DNA of 64,000 bases from Desmospora profundinema. GTDB lineage: Bacteria > Bacillota > Bacilli > Thermoactinomycetales > DSM-45169. The notes beneath the pieces were generated by a model. It saw nothing but the letters and a program-made list of their open reading frames with translations, was not told where the DNA came from and did no database searches. A program made the position numbers and the translations under genes. The stretch lies in NCBI RefSeq assembly GCF_031454155.1, contig NZ_JAVDQG010000003.1:434001-498000 (forward strand), in the 5' to 3' direction. Shown here in pieces: positions 6,981 to 15,493 of this stretch; the stretch's first letter is position 1; each line of letters begins with the position of its first letter.

Positions 6981-8159
6981 ATGGACATGAAACATTTTTC
7001 CTATGTATTCCGATTTAAAAATCGGCGAGAAGGCGTTACACAGGTGTGGCTGGCGGAGCCTCCCGTCCATCACGCACAAGGAGCTCGGTTAGTATCCATG
7101 AGCCGCTCTCCAGATCAACAATCCCCTCCGGATGTGGCGGGAAACCGCCTTTCCTACTACCGGTTGGAACCGGGTGAAGCGATCGAGAATATCTACGACG
7201 TGACGGTTACGCCATCGATCGAGTGGGAGTCTCCCAGCACGTTATCGGAAAAGGAACGGGAGTTTTATTTGCGTTCCACCACCTTGGTCCGGATTACGGA
7301 TGAAGTCCGGACCAAGGCGGATGAGATTTGCCGGGGGTTGGAGACGGACGAAGTGAAAGCGCGTGTGCTGTTCGACTATGTTCGAAGTCACTATCGCTAC
7401 ATCTATCCTCCAAAGGAGAGAGGGACGATTTCTTTCCTTCGGAACAAGAAAGGAGATTGTGGCGAGTTCTCTTTTTTGTATGCGGCCCTTTGTCGCGCCC
7501 AAAACATTCCGTGTCGGACGGTGGTAGGAGCGTTTGCCATGGGAAAGCACCATGCACACGTGTGGAATGAGGTGTTTTTAGAAGAGCGGGGATGGGTTCC
7601 GGTAGACACCTCCATGGCACATGTACAAAAAAGACAGCCGTGGCGAATGTTGTTCAGCCATATCCGTACGCTGTGGCCACGGGAATACTTTGGTCGTTTG
7701 GAGGATCAAAGGGTAATCTTCTCCATCGAAACGGAGATTTCCCCCGAGCCCGCTTATCCGGAAGGGTCAGAGGGAAAAAGGATTGAATGTTTAAGCGATC
7801 AAACGTTTTCTTGGGGGACACAATTGGCGGAAGGAAACATTCCTTATTTGCAGCCGATGTACTTTTACCATGAGAATCCAGCGAGTCGCGACCGTTTGGA
7901 CGACTATTTCGGAGATTACCGGGTGCAGGAGCGAGGTTTGCGGTATAGATTTTTGATAATTAAACAGTTATTGCTATGGATGGCTATGGTTTCTTTGGTT
8001 TTATACTGGGGAAGTTTAAAAGAGTGGCATGTCATGAGCTTCCTATATTCTGTATTTTTTATTGGATATGCGGTAATGTCGGTTTTACGGAATGAACGGC
8101 CTTACTTCTTTGCGGCTGCGGCTGTATACTTTAGCATGTTGGCTTTTCTGGCTCACTGA
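6981..8159 (+). CDS. transglutaminase-like protein with C-terminal membrane helices, copy 2
   Basis: 392 residues; ATG at 6981 with the same AGGAGAG leader as copy 1. Triad Cys160, His193 and Asp209 is intact. Residues 1-90 and 158-221 are nearly identical to copy 1, also at the DNA level, whereas ~125-155 and everything after ~222 have diverged (for example IYPPKERGTISFL against THPVKDWGAAPFL). Membrane helices at ~335-390. The copy is clearly under selection as it remains open, and the patchwork of identity suggests gene conversion between copies or diversifying C-termini. Last gene of the cluster; a shared terminator lies downstream. Confidence 0.82.
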   Translation: MDMKHFSYVFRFKNRREGVTQVWLAEPPVHHAQGARLVSMSRSPDQQSPPDVAGNRLSYYRLEPGEAIENIYDVTVTPSIEWESPSTLSEKEREFYLRSTTLVRITDEVRTKADEICRGLETDEVKARVLFDYVRSHYRYIYPPKERGTISFLRNKKGDCGEFSFLYAALCRAQNIPCRTVVGAFAMGKHHAHVWNEVFLEERGWVPVDTSMAHVQKRQPWRMLFSHIRTLWPREYFGRLEDQRVIFSIETEISPEPAYPEGSEGKRIECLSDQTFSWGTQLAEGNIPYLQPMYFYHENPASRDRLDDYFGDYRVQERGLRYRFLIIKQLLLWMAMVSLVLYWGSLKEWHVMSFLYSVFFIGYAVMSVLRNERPYFFAAAAVYFSMLAFLAH

Positions 8160-8254
8160 GTCATTGCGTCGTGGTTTGCTCCATGTCTACTCAGGTAGGA
8201 GAAGTCATGATTGAGCGAAGAGCCGTCAGTCTATATTCCCTCCATAACAAGAAG

Positions 8255-8286
8255 CCTCCCCCTGTCGATTTATCGACAGGGGGAGG
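8255..8286. terminator. bidirectional terminator between transglutaminase copy 2 and ptsI
   Basis: Perfect 14-bp stem CCTCCCCCTGTCGA with a four-base loop. Lies just past the ptsI stop on the minus strand and ~95 bases past the plus-strand gene. Confidence 0.85.
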
Positions 8287-8291
8287 TTCGT

Positions 8292-10013
8292 TCAATTCAT
8301 CTTTCCTTTTTCCACAATCGCCCGCACTTGACTGCCGTCCTCGGCTTGTAAGGCCTTGTCTGCCAACTGTCGTGCTGGATCCGTCTCCACTTGCCGCACT
8401 TCTTCCTTCACTTCGGGAATGGCACCGGCGCTCATGGAGAGTTCCTGCAATCCGAGCCCGACAAGAGCGGCGGTCATCTTGGGATCCCCCGCCAATTCGC
8501 CGCACATACCCACCAGGATGCCGGCGTTGCGGGCGGCGTCACAGGTCTGGCGAACGAGGCGCAACACGGCGGGGTGAGAGGCGTCATAGAGGGAAGCCAC
8601 CCGTTCATTCCCGCGATCGGCGGCCAGGGTGTATTGGGTCAGGTCGTTGGTACCGATGCTCATAAAGTCGACTTCTCGGGCCAGGACATCGGCGTAGATG
8701 GCTGCTGCCGGCACTTCCACCATGATCCCCACCTTGATGGAAGCGGCGACTTCAGCGCCTTCCGCTTCCAGTTCCCGGCGGCATTCGGCCAAGAGTGTTT
8801 TTGCTTCGCGGATTTCCGACAGGTTTTCCACCATGGGGAACATGATCCACAGATTGCCGTGAACTCCCGCTCGCAAGAGCGCACGCAACTGGGTTTTAAA
8901 GATATCCGGGTTGGCGAGGCAAAACCGAATGGCCCGATGCCCCAGGAAGGGATTCTCCTCTTGAGGCAGTTCCGCATAGGGAAGGTCTTTGTCTCCGCCG
9001 ATGTCCAGTGTGCGGATCACCACCGGTTTATCCCCGAAGGCTTCCAACACCTGACGGTAGGAGCGAACTTGTTCTTCTTCCGTCGGCCAGTGATCGTTTT
9101 CTAAATAAAGGAACTCTGTGCGAAACAAACCAATTCCTTCTGCTCCGTTTTGGAGGGCGGCATCCACGTCGGCAGGACTGCCGATGTTGGCAAATACCTG
9201 AATCCGGTGTCCGTCGGCAGTGAAGGCGTCCTCATCCGCTCGCTTCAAGGCTTGTTCTCGCACCTCTCGTTGCCGTTTCATCTCCGCTTCCGCCTGCTGC
9301 TGGGTTTCGGTGTCTGGATGGAGGGTGATGTCTCCGGACTCCCCGTCTACGATGACGGTGTCCCCCTCCTCAATCCGTTCCAGGGATTCGCCGAGACCGA
9401 GTACAGCGGGGATTCCCAAGGTGCGAGCCATAATTGCCGCGTGAGCCGTTTTGCTGCCCCGTGCCGTCACCATGGCGGCAATGCCGGGGGGGAATTGGGC
9501 GGTGTCCGAAGGAGCCAGCTCATCAGCAACAATCACACTGCCCGGCTCCAACCGCGTGGGATCAAAGGGCTGGATTCCCGAGAGGAGTAGAAGCAGACGA
9601 CCGCCCACATCCCGGATATCGTCGGCGCGTGCCCGCATGTATTCGTCATCGAGGGAGGCCAACATATCGGACATTTCGTCGGTCACCTGTTGACAGACGG
9701 CTTCCGCATTCTTTTTTTGGTTGCGAATCCGGTTTTTCATCTCGCCGATATAAGCAGGATCATCCAGGAACGAGAGGTGGGCGTCAAAAATTCCCGCCTC
9801 TTCTTCTCCCATCCGGTCCAGCGTGGCTTGCCGCAGTTCCCGCAGCTGCTGACGTGCTTCTTCCACCGTTTTTTCCAGTCGCTTTTGTTCCGTATCGGTA
9901 TCGGCGATCTCCGTTACGACGACTTCGGGCCGTTCCTTGCGCCATCGAACCGCTTGTCCGATGGCCAATCCCGGGGCCGCTCCGACTCCCTTCATCGCTT
10001 GGTTGGTCATCAT
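8292..10013 (-). CDS. ptsI: phosphoenolpyruvate-protein phosphotransferase (PTS enzyme I)
   Basis: 573 residues, normal length for enzyme I. It transfers phosphate from PEP to HPr in the cytoplasm, the first step of all PTS sugar uptake. The phosphorylated histidine is His191 in SKTAHAAIMARTLGIPAVLG. The C-terminal PEP-binding barrel carries GIGLFRTEFLY, TLDIGGDKDLPY and the active-site GMCGELAGDP. Start is one of two adjacent ATG codons behind AAGAAGGTG. It is 24 bases downstream of ptsH and co-transcribed with it. The pair is unusual in having a sigma-54-type promoter and a LevR-like activator next door. Confidence 0.96.
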   Translation of the reverse strand: MMTNQAMKGVGAAPGLAIGQAVRWRKERPEVVVTEIADTDTEQKRLEKTVEEARQQLRELRQATLDRMGEEEAGIFDAHLSFLDDPAYIGEMKNRIRNQKKNAEAVCQQVTDEMSDMLASLDDEYMRARADDIRDVGGRLLLLLSGIQPFDPTRLEPGSVIVADELAPSDTAQFPPGIAAMVTARGSKTAHAAIMARTLGIPAVLGLGESLERIEEGDTVIVDGESGDITLHPDTETQQQAEAEMKRQREVREQALKRADEDAFTADGHRIQVFANIGSPADVDAALQNGAEGIGLFRTEFLYLENDHWPTEEEQVRSYRQVLEAFGDKPVVIRTLDIGGDKDLPYAELPQEENPFLGHRAIRFCLANPDIFKTQLRALLRAGVHGNLWIMFPMVENLSEIREAKTLLAECRRELEAEGAEVAASIKVGIMVEVPAAAIYADVLAREVDFMSIGTNDLTQYTLAADRGNERVASLYDASHPAVLRLVRQTCDAARNAGILVGMCGELAGDPKMTAALVGLGLQELSMSAGAIPEVKEEVRQVETDPARQLADKALQAEDGSQVRAIVEKGKMN

Positions 10014-10037
10014 GCACCTTCTTTCCGGTTTGAATAG

Positions 10038-10301
10038 TCAATCACGCAGTTCGTTGGCAATCCACTGGGCGAGGGCTTGAACTGCTTCTTTTTCGTCGTC
10101 CCCTTCGGCCCGGATGGCGATTTCTTCCCCGCCGCGGATGGAGAGGGACATCACGCCCAGCAGGCTCTTGGCGTCCGCTTGTTTATCCCCCTTGGCAATA
10201 TAGACCTGGCTGGCATACCGCCCCGCTTCTTTTACCAGCAGCGCTGCCGGCCGTGCGTGCAATCCCGTTTGATTCGGGATTGTCAAGGTTTGTTCCACCA
10301 T
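10038..10301 (-). CDS. ptsH: phosphocarrier protein HPr
   Basis: 87 residues from the ATG at 10301; this start puts the phosphorylated histidine exactly at position 15 (NQTGLHARPAA) and the HPrK-regulated serine at 46 (KSLLGVMSL), as in Bacillus. An upstream in-frame ATG at 10310 is too near the AAAAGGG site. Both phosphorylation sites are present, so it should serve sugar transport and, through Ser46-P, CcpA-dependent catabolite repression. First gene of ptsHI. Confidence 0.96.
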   Translation of the reverse strand: MVEQTLTIPNQTGLHARPAALLVKEAGRYASQVYIAKGDKQADAKSLLGVMSLSIRGGEEIAIRAEGDDEKEAVQALAQWIANELRD

Positions 10302-10440
10302 ATTTATCATCCCTTTTCAAAATTAAAATATAGGCCTCTGGCTTTACAGATCCGATTGATCTCCAGCCTGCGCCGGTTGGTAGGACAGGACCAGAACCAT
10401 CCGAATCCGAGAGGAGAAGCTCCTTCTGAAGAAAAATAAA

Positions 10441-10457
10441 AGCAAAAACCATGCCAA
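10441..10457 (-). promoter_or_regulatory. sigma-54 (-24/-12) promoter of ptsHI
   Basis: On the minus strand TTGGCATGGTTTTTGCT differs from the consensus TTGGCACGNNNNTTGCT only at the base after TTGGCA. The GG and GC doublets are ten bases apart, as needed for sigma-54. Predicted start near 10430, about 130 bases before ptsH. A sigma-54 activator gene lies immediately upstream. Confidence 0.82.
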
Positions 10458-10499
10458 TGCAATTCCCGATGGGAAGGGAAACGGAAACGAAGGAACATT

Positions 10500-10514
10500 A
10501 CACAACTTGCACAC
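10500..10514. promoter_or_regulatory. candidate activator-binding site upstream of ptsHI
   Basis: ACACAACTTGCACAC, centred about 77 bases upstream of the predicted ptsHI start. It matches 14 of 15 bases of 12777-12791 in front of the activator gene. Likely enhancer for the LevR-like protein (inference). Confidence 0.5.
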
Positions 10515-10520
10515 TAGATG

Positions 10521-12746
10521 TTAGGACGGGCTCCCTGTTTTAGCCAACTGTTCCTTCCAACGACGAATTCCGTCCGGTTGCAACAATTCCCATGCGTGAA
10601 AAAAGGGAATGTTCCCGTTGGGTGGAGAGTGGGTACCTACCAAAGCGATAATCTCCCCGGATTGATGCCATTCATGCAACACCTGATCGAATGAATCGGA
10701 TTGATGGGGGTTCCATTCGCCTGACAGAACATCAATCTCCTTATTTTCCAAGTTGTTTTTCACCCAATCCTTCAAAGCAGGGATGGATCCTTCTCCCTGT
10801 GGACACACCACGCCCACCACCCGTCGTCGCTGAGTCGGGGATAGGGTGCTGACAGGGGCCGGAAAGCGGTCGCGGACCGACTCCATCAGGCGCTGGGCGT
10901 CCCAGCCGGGAGTCTGGGCTTTTCGTGCGGCGTGAATGACCATGGAAAGGGTGACATCCGAGAGGGTGTGGATAGAAATACCATGTTCACGGCTGATATC
11001 CTCTCCCATCGTTGTCAATGAACCGATATCCACCAGCAACAAGATTCCGTTTCCTCGATGAAGTGAAGCCACCCGATTGGATACCCGCTGAAGAGCGATC
11101 GATGCCGGTTGATCGAGAGGCATGTCCACCGCGTGAACCCGTTCATCCCCCAATAACGCATTGGCTACCTGAGCCATGGATGTAGCTGTCGATTCACCAT
11201 GGGTGACGATCAAGACAGGTACTCCTTCAGCAGAGGCGGATTCGGATTCGTGAAATGCGGACAGGAGGTGGGCGATCTCTTTCCAAGCCTCTTCCGGCAG
11301 CGAGAATCCTTGATCGGTGACCGCTTGGGCGAGGGAGTGGGCCGCTTTACGGTGTTCTTCCGGAAGGGATTCTGTTTCGGGGAACGGACGACTCGGTTGA
11401 TCTCCTTCAATAGTGAGGGACCGGATGAGACTTTCAAGCGCTTCCTGCTGCCCTTCTGTCAATGGTCTGGTTAGGTGGGAGATGACTTCCTGCAACTGTT
11501 CTCCACCCGTTTGACGCCGATCGTCGGCAGGGTGGGCTGATCGTTTCAGATATTGGCTCGCCATCTGTTTCAGCTCGCGGATGCGTTCGTGTCGGCTCCA
11601 TCCCCGCGCACTCAGCTCCTGCTCTTTGCGAAGCAGCTCGCTGTATACGGTTTTTTCCCCCCCGTCGGTGAGTGTAGAGGGGAAAGGGGGGGAGGCAAGA
11701 GCAGAAGCGCGCCAAACCCTGGAGACGGCGGCAGGCAGATCTTCCCGTCGAATCGTGACTGAAGGGGAGGGCTCATAAAGATGGCGCAGGAAAGCCTGTG
11801 CGCATGCATGTTGGACATCTCCTTTTAACTGGCCGATATTGCCGGGGCAGGAATACTCCAAAAATGCTTGGCGGCACCGGAAATCCAAACGGATATCCAA
11901 TGCCATGTGTCGGGCTTCTTCGATAAAGAAGGCATCCACCAACTTCTCCCGTTCACGCCGCTCTCTTTGCCCGAGGGAGGGGAGGGTTAATTTGACGGCA
12001 AAGCGTCTGAGCAGTGTCGGCAGCAATACTTGATCCGGCCGTTCCGTCGTCGCGCCGATCAGGCGAATGGAGGCTTGGCGCTCCAATTCAGCTTCACCCA
12101 AACGGCGGTACACGCCTTGATCAATGAGGTGAAACAGCATCTCCTGTCCGACCGGCGGAAGTCGATGGATTTCGTCCAGAAACAAAATCCCGCCGTCCGC
12201 CCGTTCCACCAAGCCTGTCCGATCGGATGCGGCACCTGTAAACGCTCCTTTTCGAATGCCGAATAGTTGCCCCATCAACAGTTCCGGATTTTGTGCGTAT
12301 TCCGAGCAGTTAAACGTGACAAATGGTTGAGTGGAACGGATTTTCCCTTGTTCTCGGGCCTGATGAACCACTTGTTCAACCAAATGGGTTTTGCCTGTTC
12401 CGGTCTCCCCTTCCAGCAGTAACGGTAAGCCCCGGGGAGGGTATAGGAGAGCGGCGAGGGCTTCTTTCATCTCGGTCTCATTGCCGATGAGACTGCCGGG
12501 GCGGTCTTGTGGGGAATAAACCCATTCTTCCACTGGTTGAGAGAGAGGAGGCTGGACGGAACGGAAACGGACCGGCCTGCCGGGCAGTTTCTCCACCTCC
12601 GTTTCTTTCACCAGGCGGTTCAGATAACGGCTGACGGTGGAACGATCCAACTTTAACACCTGTCCCACTTCCCGGGCCGTCATTCCGATGCGGTCGGAAG
12701 CGGAGTGTTCCGCCAGTAATTGCCGTACCTGGTCCAATCGTTTCAT
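10521..12746 (-). CDS. LevR-type sigma-54 activator with PTS regulatory domains
   Basis: 741 residues from ATG at 12746 (GGGAGGAAAAGCCG upstream). N-terminal winged helix-turn-helix (LDRSTVSRYLNRLV); AAA+ sigma-54 domain with Walker A GETGTGKT (113-120), the sigma-contacting GAFTGA (167-172) and Walker B GGILFLDE (~185-192); a PRD-like helical region; an EIIA-Man-like domain with VTHGESTATSMAQ around residue 500; then an EIIB-like part with VVGVVCPQGEGS. Unlike Bacillus LevR no second PRD follows; the protein ends after the EIIB-like part. Mannose or fructose PTS genes are absent nearby; the sigma-54 promoter in front of ptsHI is the evident target. Probably autoregulated through the motif at 12777. 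Confidence 0.9.
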   Translation of the reverse strand: MKRLDQVRQLLAEHSASDRIGMTAREVGQVLKLDRSTVSRYLNRLVKETEVEKLPGRPVRFRSVQPPLSQPVEEWVYSPQDRPGSLIGNETEMKEALAALLYPPRGLPLLLEGETGTGKTHLVEQVVHQAREQGKIRSTQPFVTFNCSEYAQNPELLMGQLFGIRKGAFTGAASDRTGLVERADGGILFLDEIHRLPPVGQEMLFHLIDQGVYRRLGEAELERQASIRLIGATTERPDQVLLPTLLRRFAVKLTLPSLGQRERREREKLVDAFFIEEARHMALDIRLDFRCRQAFLEYSCPGNIGQLKGDVQHACAQAFLRHLYEPSPSVTIRREDLPAAVSRVWRASALASPPFPSTLTDGGEKTVYSELLRKEQELSARGWSRHERIRELKQMASQYLKRSAHPADDRRQTGGEQLQEVISHLTRPLTEGQQEALESLIRSLTIEGDQPSRPFPETESLPEEHRKAAHSLAQAVTDQGFSLPEEAWKEIAHLLSAFHESESASAEGVPVLIVTHGESTATSMAQVANALLGDERVHAVDMPLDQPASIALQRVSNRVASLHRGNGILLLVDIGSLTTMGEDISREHGISIHTLSDVTLSMVIHAARKAQTPGWDAQRLMESVRDRFPAPVSTLSPTQRRRVVGVVCPQGEGSIPALKDWVKNNLENKEIDVLSGEWNPHQSDSFDQVLHEWHQSGEIIALVGTHSPPNGNIPFFHAWELLQPDGIRRWKEQLAKTGSPS

Positions 12747-12776
12747 CGGCTTTTCCTCCCATTTCAAGTGCTATAC

Positions 12777-12791
12777 ACACAAATTGCACAC
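12777..12791. promoter_or_regulatory. candidate operator in front of the LevR-like gene
   Basis: ACACAAATTGCACAC, 30 bases upstream of the ATG, matching 10500-10514 except for one central base, in the same orientation relative to the downstream gene. Confidence 0.45.
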
Positions 12792-13022
12792 ACAGGATCT
12801 TTTTTGTCAAGGGGAAGGGGGAATGCAATCTATTAATATATGGAAAATGAGAGTGGTACCTCATTTAATGACAAGTGGGAAAAACTCCGCCATGGTGGGA
12901 ATAGACACCTTTTTATAAAAGATCAAAGTGCGCGGTTGGTGGAAAATGTAAGCCTATAGTTCTTATGATCTATGTTACTATACCGATGTGTTTGCAAATC
13001 CAGAGAATAAAGGGAGGATATA

Positions 13023-13811
13023 ATGCAAAAGCCTAATATGTTGAAAAAGGTGTTCATCGGTGCCACCGCAGCCATCTTGGTGGGAACGAGTCTGCCCGCA
13101 GCCGCCCATGCCGGCACGGCCGCCAAGCCGGCAGCCAACGCCCATCAAATGGTGCAGGATATCTTTGGACAAGTGGGACTGGAGATGCCCGTCACCCAGA
13201 AGCAAACGGTATCCAAAAACGATGAGACATCCGCTGACGAGTCTTCCGCTCAAACACAACCGCAAAACAACAGTGGAAGCCAACCGGAAGCTCCGGCTGC
13301 CGCAGAGAACAATCAGCCGGCTAATAATCAACCTGTTGAGAATGAATCCGCTCAACCGGCCAACAATCAGCCCGCTAACCAACCGGCTCAATCCGCTCCT
13401 CAACAACAATCGCAGTCACAGACTGCATTTGGCGACCGGATTATTCAAACGGGTGAAAAATATATGGGAACCCCCTACAAATTGGGCGCTCGTTCTGGAC
13501 AAACCCAGACCTTCGACTGCTCGTCCTTTGTACAATATGTATTTGGCCAAAACGGGGTAAAACTTCCCCGGACGGCTACTCAACAATCCTATGTAGGGAA
13601 GGAAGTTTCCCGCAGCGAGCTGCAAAAAGGAGACCTGGTCTTCTTTAAACTGCAAAGCAGCAATGGCAACATCGGCCATGTCGGCATCTATGCCGGAGAT
13701 GGCAAACTGCTGCACACTTACGGCCCCGGCGGTGTTCGTTATGACAGCATGAGTACAAAATGGCTGGACTGGGGTTATCTGAAAGCGGTCCGAGTTACTC
13801 CGAATAACTGA
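13023..13811 (+). CDS. secreted NlpC/P60 cell-wall endopeptidase
   Basis: 262 residues; ATG at 13023 with AAAGGGAGG upstream. Signal peptide (KKVFIGATAAILVG, cleavage near AHA-GTA, residue ~30). Residues ~60-135 are a low-complexity Gln/Asn/Pro/Ala linker with repeated NNQPANNQP units. Residues ~140-262 are the NlpC/P60 domain with the catalytic cysteine in FDCSSFVQYVF, histidine in GHVGIYAG and a further histidine in LLHTYGPGGV. Such enzymes cut D-Glu-diamino acid bonds in peptidoglycan stem peptides. There is no LysM or SH3 domain, so the linker may itself tether or space the enzyme in the wall. Monocistronic with its own terminator. Confidence 0.92.
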   Translation: MQKPNMLKKVFIGATAAILVGTSLPAAAHAGTAAKPAANAHQMVQDIFGQVGLEMPVTQKQTVSKNDETSADESSAQTQPQNNSGSQPEAPAAAENNQPANNQPVENESAQPANNQPANQPAQSAPQQQSQSQTAFGDRIIQTGEKYMGTPYKLGARSGQTQTFDCSSFVQYVFGQNGVKLPRTATQQSYVGKEVSRSELQKGDLVFFKLQSSNGNIGHVGIYAGDGKLLHTYGPGGVRYDSMSTKWLDWGYLKAVRVTPNN

Positions 13812-13827
13812 CCCGATCGGAGCCAGG

Positions 13828-13866
13828 CCCTCTTCACCGAGAGTGAAGAGGGTCTTATTTTTTTTC
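13828..13866 (+). terminator. rho-independent terminator of NlpC/P60 gene
   Basis: Ten-bp stem CCCTCTTCAC / GTGAAGAGGG, then TCTTATTTTTTTT. Confidence 0.92.
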
Positions 13867-13998
13867 TCTCACCGCTCACCTATACCAAAAAGAAGTTTCC
13901 ATCATAAATTATGGGGACAGCCCTAAAGAAACCTCCGTTATGGATGGTTGCCGGCCAATGAAAGGTCATGGATTACACTGAAAGGGAGTGGTCGGGCG

Positions 13999-14733
13999 AT
14001 GGTGAAAATCGGGTATAAATGGGGCGTCCATCGGACACTCATGGGAGATGCGACTGTAGCTGAAGCCTTGCCGGAGACGAAGTTGTTTCAAGAGCAGAAT
14101 CTGATGAATATGCTGCGAAGACACAGTACGGTTATACTAAAGCCTTCTGGAGGCACAGGTGGTTATGGGATTATACAAGTATCTCGCAAGCCGACAGGAA
14201 GGTATGAGTTGCGCTGGGGGGGAAGCCGACAGATATTGCCCAATATCGGGGCGCTTTTGCGTGCACTGAAGCCGTGGTTGCGGTCGGGAGGCTCTCGCTA
14301 TATGATCCAGCAACGTGTGAATCTGGCGGAAATTGCGGGCCGCCCCTTGGATGTCCGGGTGATGGTACAACGGAGGAAAGGGGGCCCGTGGACGGTGACC
14401 GCCCATATCGCTCGAGTGGCTGCCAAGGGGCTGTTTATCACTAATGTGGCGAGGAGGGGGACATTGGTTCCGGTGAAGAACACATTACAACGGTCTACGA
14501 TGAAGGGAGCAGCAGTGGAGAAGGTGATGAATGACCTGGCGATGATATCGCTGCAAGCTGCCAAACGTTTAGGGCGCTTCTCCCCCTCCAGCCTGGCAGC
14601 GGGATTTGATTTGGGTGTCGATCATCGGGGTAAGGTATGGATGCTTGAAGCCAACCCCAAGCCGGCCCTATATATCTTTCGCCATAACAAGACGATGTAC
14701 AACCGCATTCTCCAATATCCGTTGGGATACTGA
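13999..14733 (+). CDS. YheC/YheD-type ATP-grasp protein, endospore coat associated
   Basis: 244 residues from ATG at 13999 (AAAGGGAG about 11 bases upstream); an in-frame TTG 51 bases earlier lacks a site. The frame has ATP-grasp features: a lysine in VILKPSGGTGGYGI, RPLDVRVMVQRR, and the metal-binding end WMLEANPKPA. YheC/YheD proteins of Bacillus are coat-associated proteins of unknown chemistry made during sporulation. This copy is shorter than the ~360-450 residue Bacillus proteins and lacks their N-terminal domain. No partner gene is adjacent. Confidence 0.82.
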   Translation: MVKIGYKWGVHRTLMGDATVAEALPETKLFQEQNLMNMLRRHSTVILKPSGGTGGYGIIQVSRKPTGRYELRWGGSRQILPNIGALLRALKPWLRSGGSRYMIQQRVNLAEIAGRPLDVRVMVQRRKGGPWTVTAHIARVAAKGLFITNVARRGTLVPVKNTLQRSTMKGAAVEKVMNDLAMISLQAAKRLGRFSPSSLAAGFDLGVDHRGKVWMLEANPKPALYIFRHNKTMYNRILQYPLGY

Positions 14734-14737
14734 TGAA

Positions 14738-14771
14738 AAGCACCCCGGTTGCCAAAGCAACCGGGGTGCTT
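14738..14771 (+). terminator. strong hairpin after ATP-grasp gene
   Basis: Fifteen-bp perfect stem AAGCACCCCGGTTGC with a four-base loop. Few T follow, but a second hairpin with a T-run comes 10 bases later. Confidence 0.7.
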
Positions 14772-14780
14772 CAGGGGTTG

Positions 14781-14808
14781 CCCAATCGGTAATAAGATTG
14801 GGTTTTTT
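14781..14808 (+). terminator. second, T-tailed terminator
   Basis: CCCAATC / GATTGGG stem with an eight-base loop and six T. The two hairpins form a double terminator. Confidence 0.75.
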
Positions 14809-15105
14809 GATTTGAGTTCGCCCGGAAGACGGACCGCTTCTTAAGACTTCCGTCTCATAATAAAGGGGAAATATAGGTGAAGAGGTTTGTTCTGGTCTTG
14901 AAAAACCCTGCAATCGGTGGATTCATGTTATGATTATAATAGAAGCATCACCTAAGGACACGGAACGAAACCCGCTTGACTATGGGGGATGATCATATTA
15001 AAGGTGAAACGTTCTGTTCAAAAAGCTCGTTATCTTGACTGTTCACGACCACTAAACAGGTCTTCCCCAGGTCACTTTTGTTTCCGCATTTGCGATAATC
15101 ACTCA

Positions 15106-15201
15106 TTAATGGAGCCAGACCCGGAAGAGTCCCAATAAAATCAACAGGATGGCCATCCCAAACAAAATCAGCATATAAATGTTGGCTCCCCAATGTTTCA
15201 T
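15106..15201 (-). CDS. 31-residue single-helix membrane peptide
   Basis: ATG at 15201 behind GGAAAGGGG; 31 codons then TAA. After MKHWGANIY the rest is one hydrophobic helix (MLILFGMAILLILLGLF) ending RVWLH. It lies in an otherwise empty 700-base gap between the ATP-grasp and RodZ-like genes. Good site, start and a clean helix make it likely real. Small one-helix proteins are common in sporulating Bacillales; no function can be given. Confidence 0.55.
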   Translation of the reverse strand: MKHWGANIYMLILFGMAILLILLGLFRVWLH

Positions 15202-15493
15202 GTCACGGACCCCTTTCCAGTTCAGAATGATCACTTGCATCGGGTTACGGGTTCATTTTACAATAGCCGTCAAGACAGCATATAAGAATCTTTTCCTATA
15301 TGAATAAATGGAATTAAAGCCTTGCAGGAATCGCTCTCACACATCGAGAATCCATAGCGAACAATCGGTGTGGAAACCGATCTTCTCACTCCATCAAAAC
15401 ATGAAAGATGGTTTTTTGTAAACGTGAAGCTTTCGAGGCAAATAGCCTATCCGATAAAAGAAGGGTGTATCACCATCAGCGGAGGTGGTCTGT

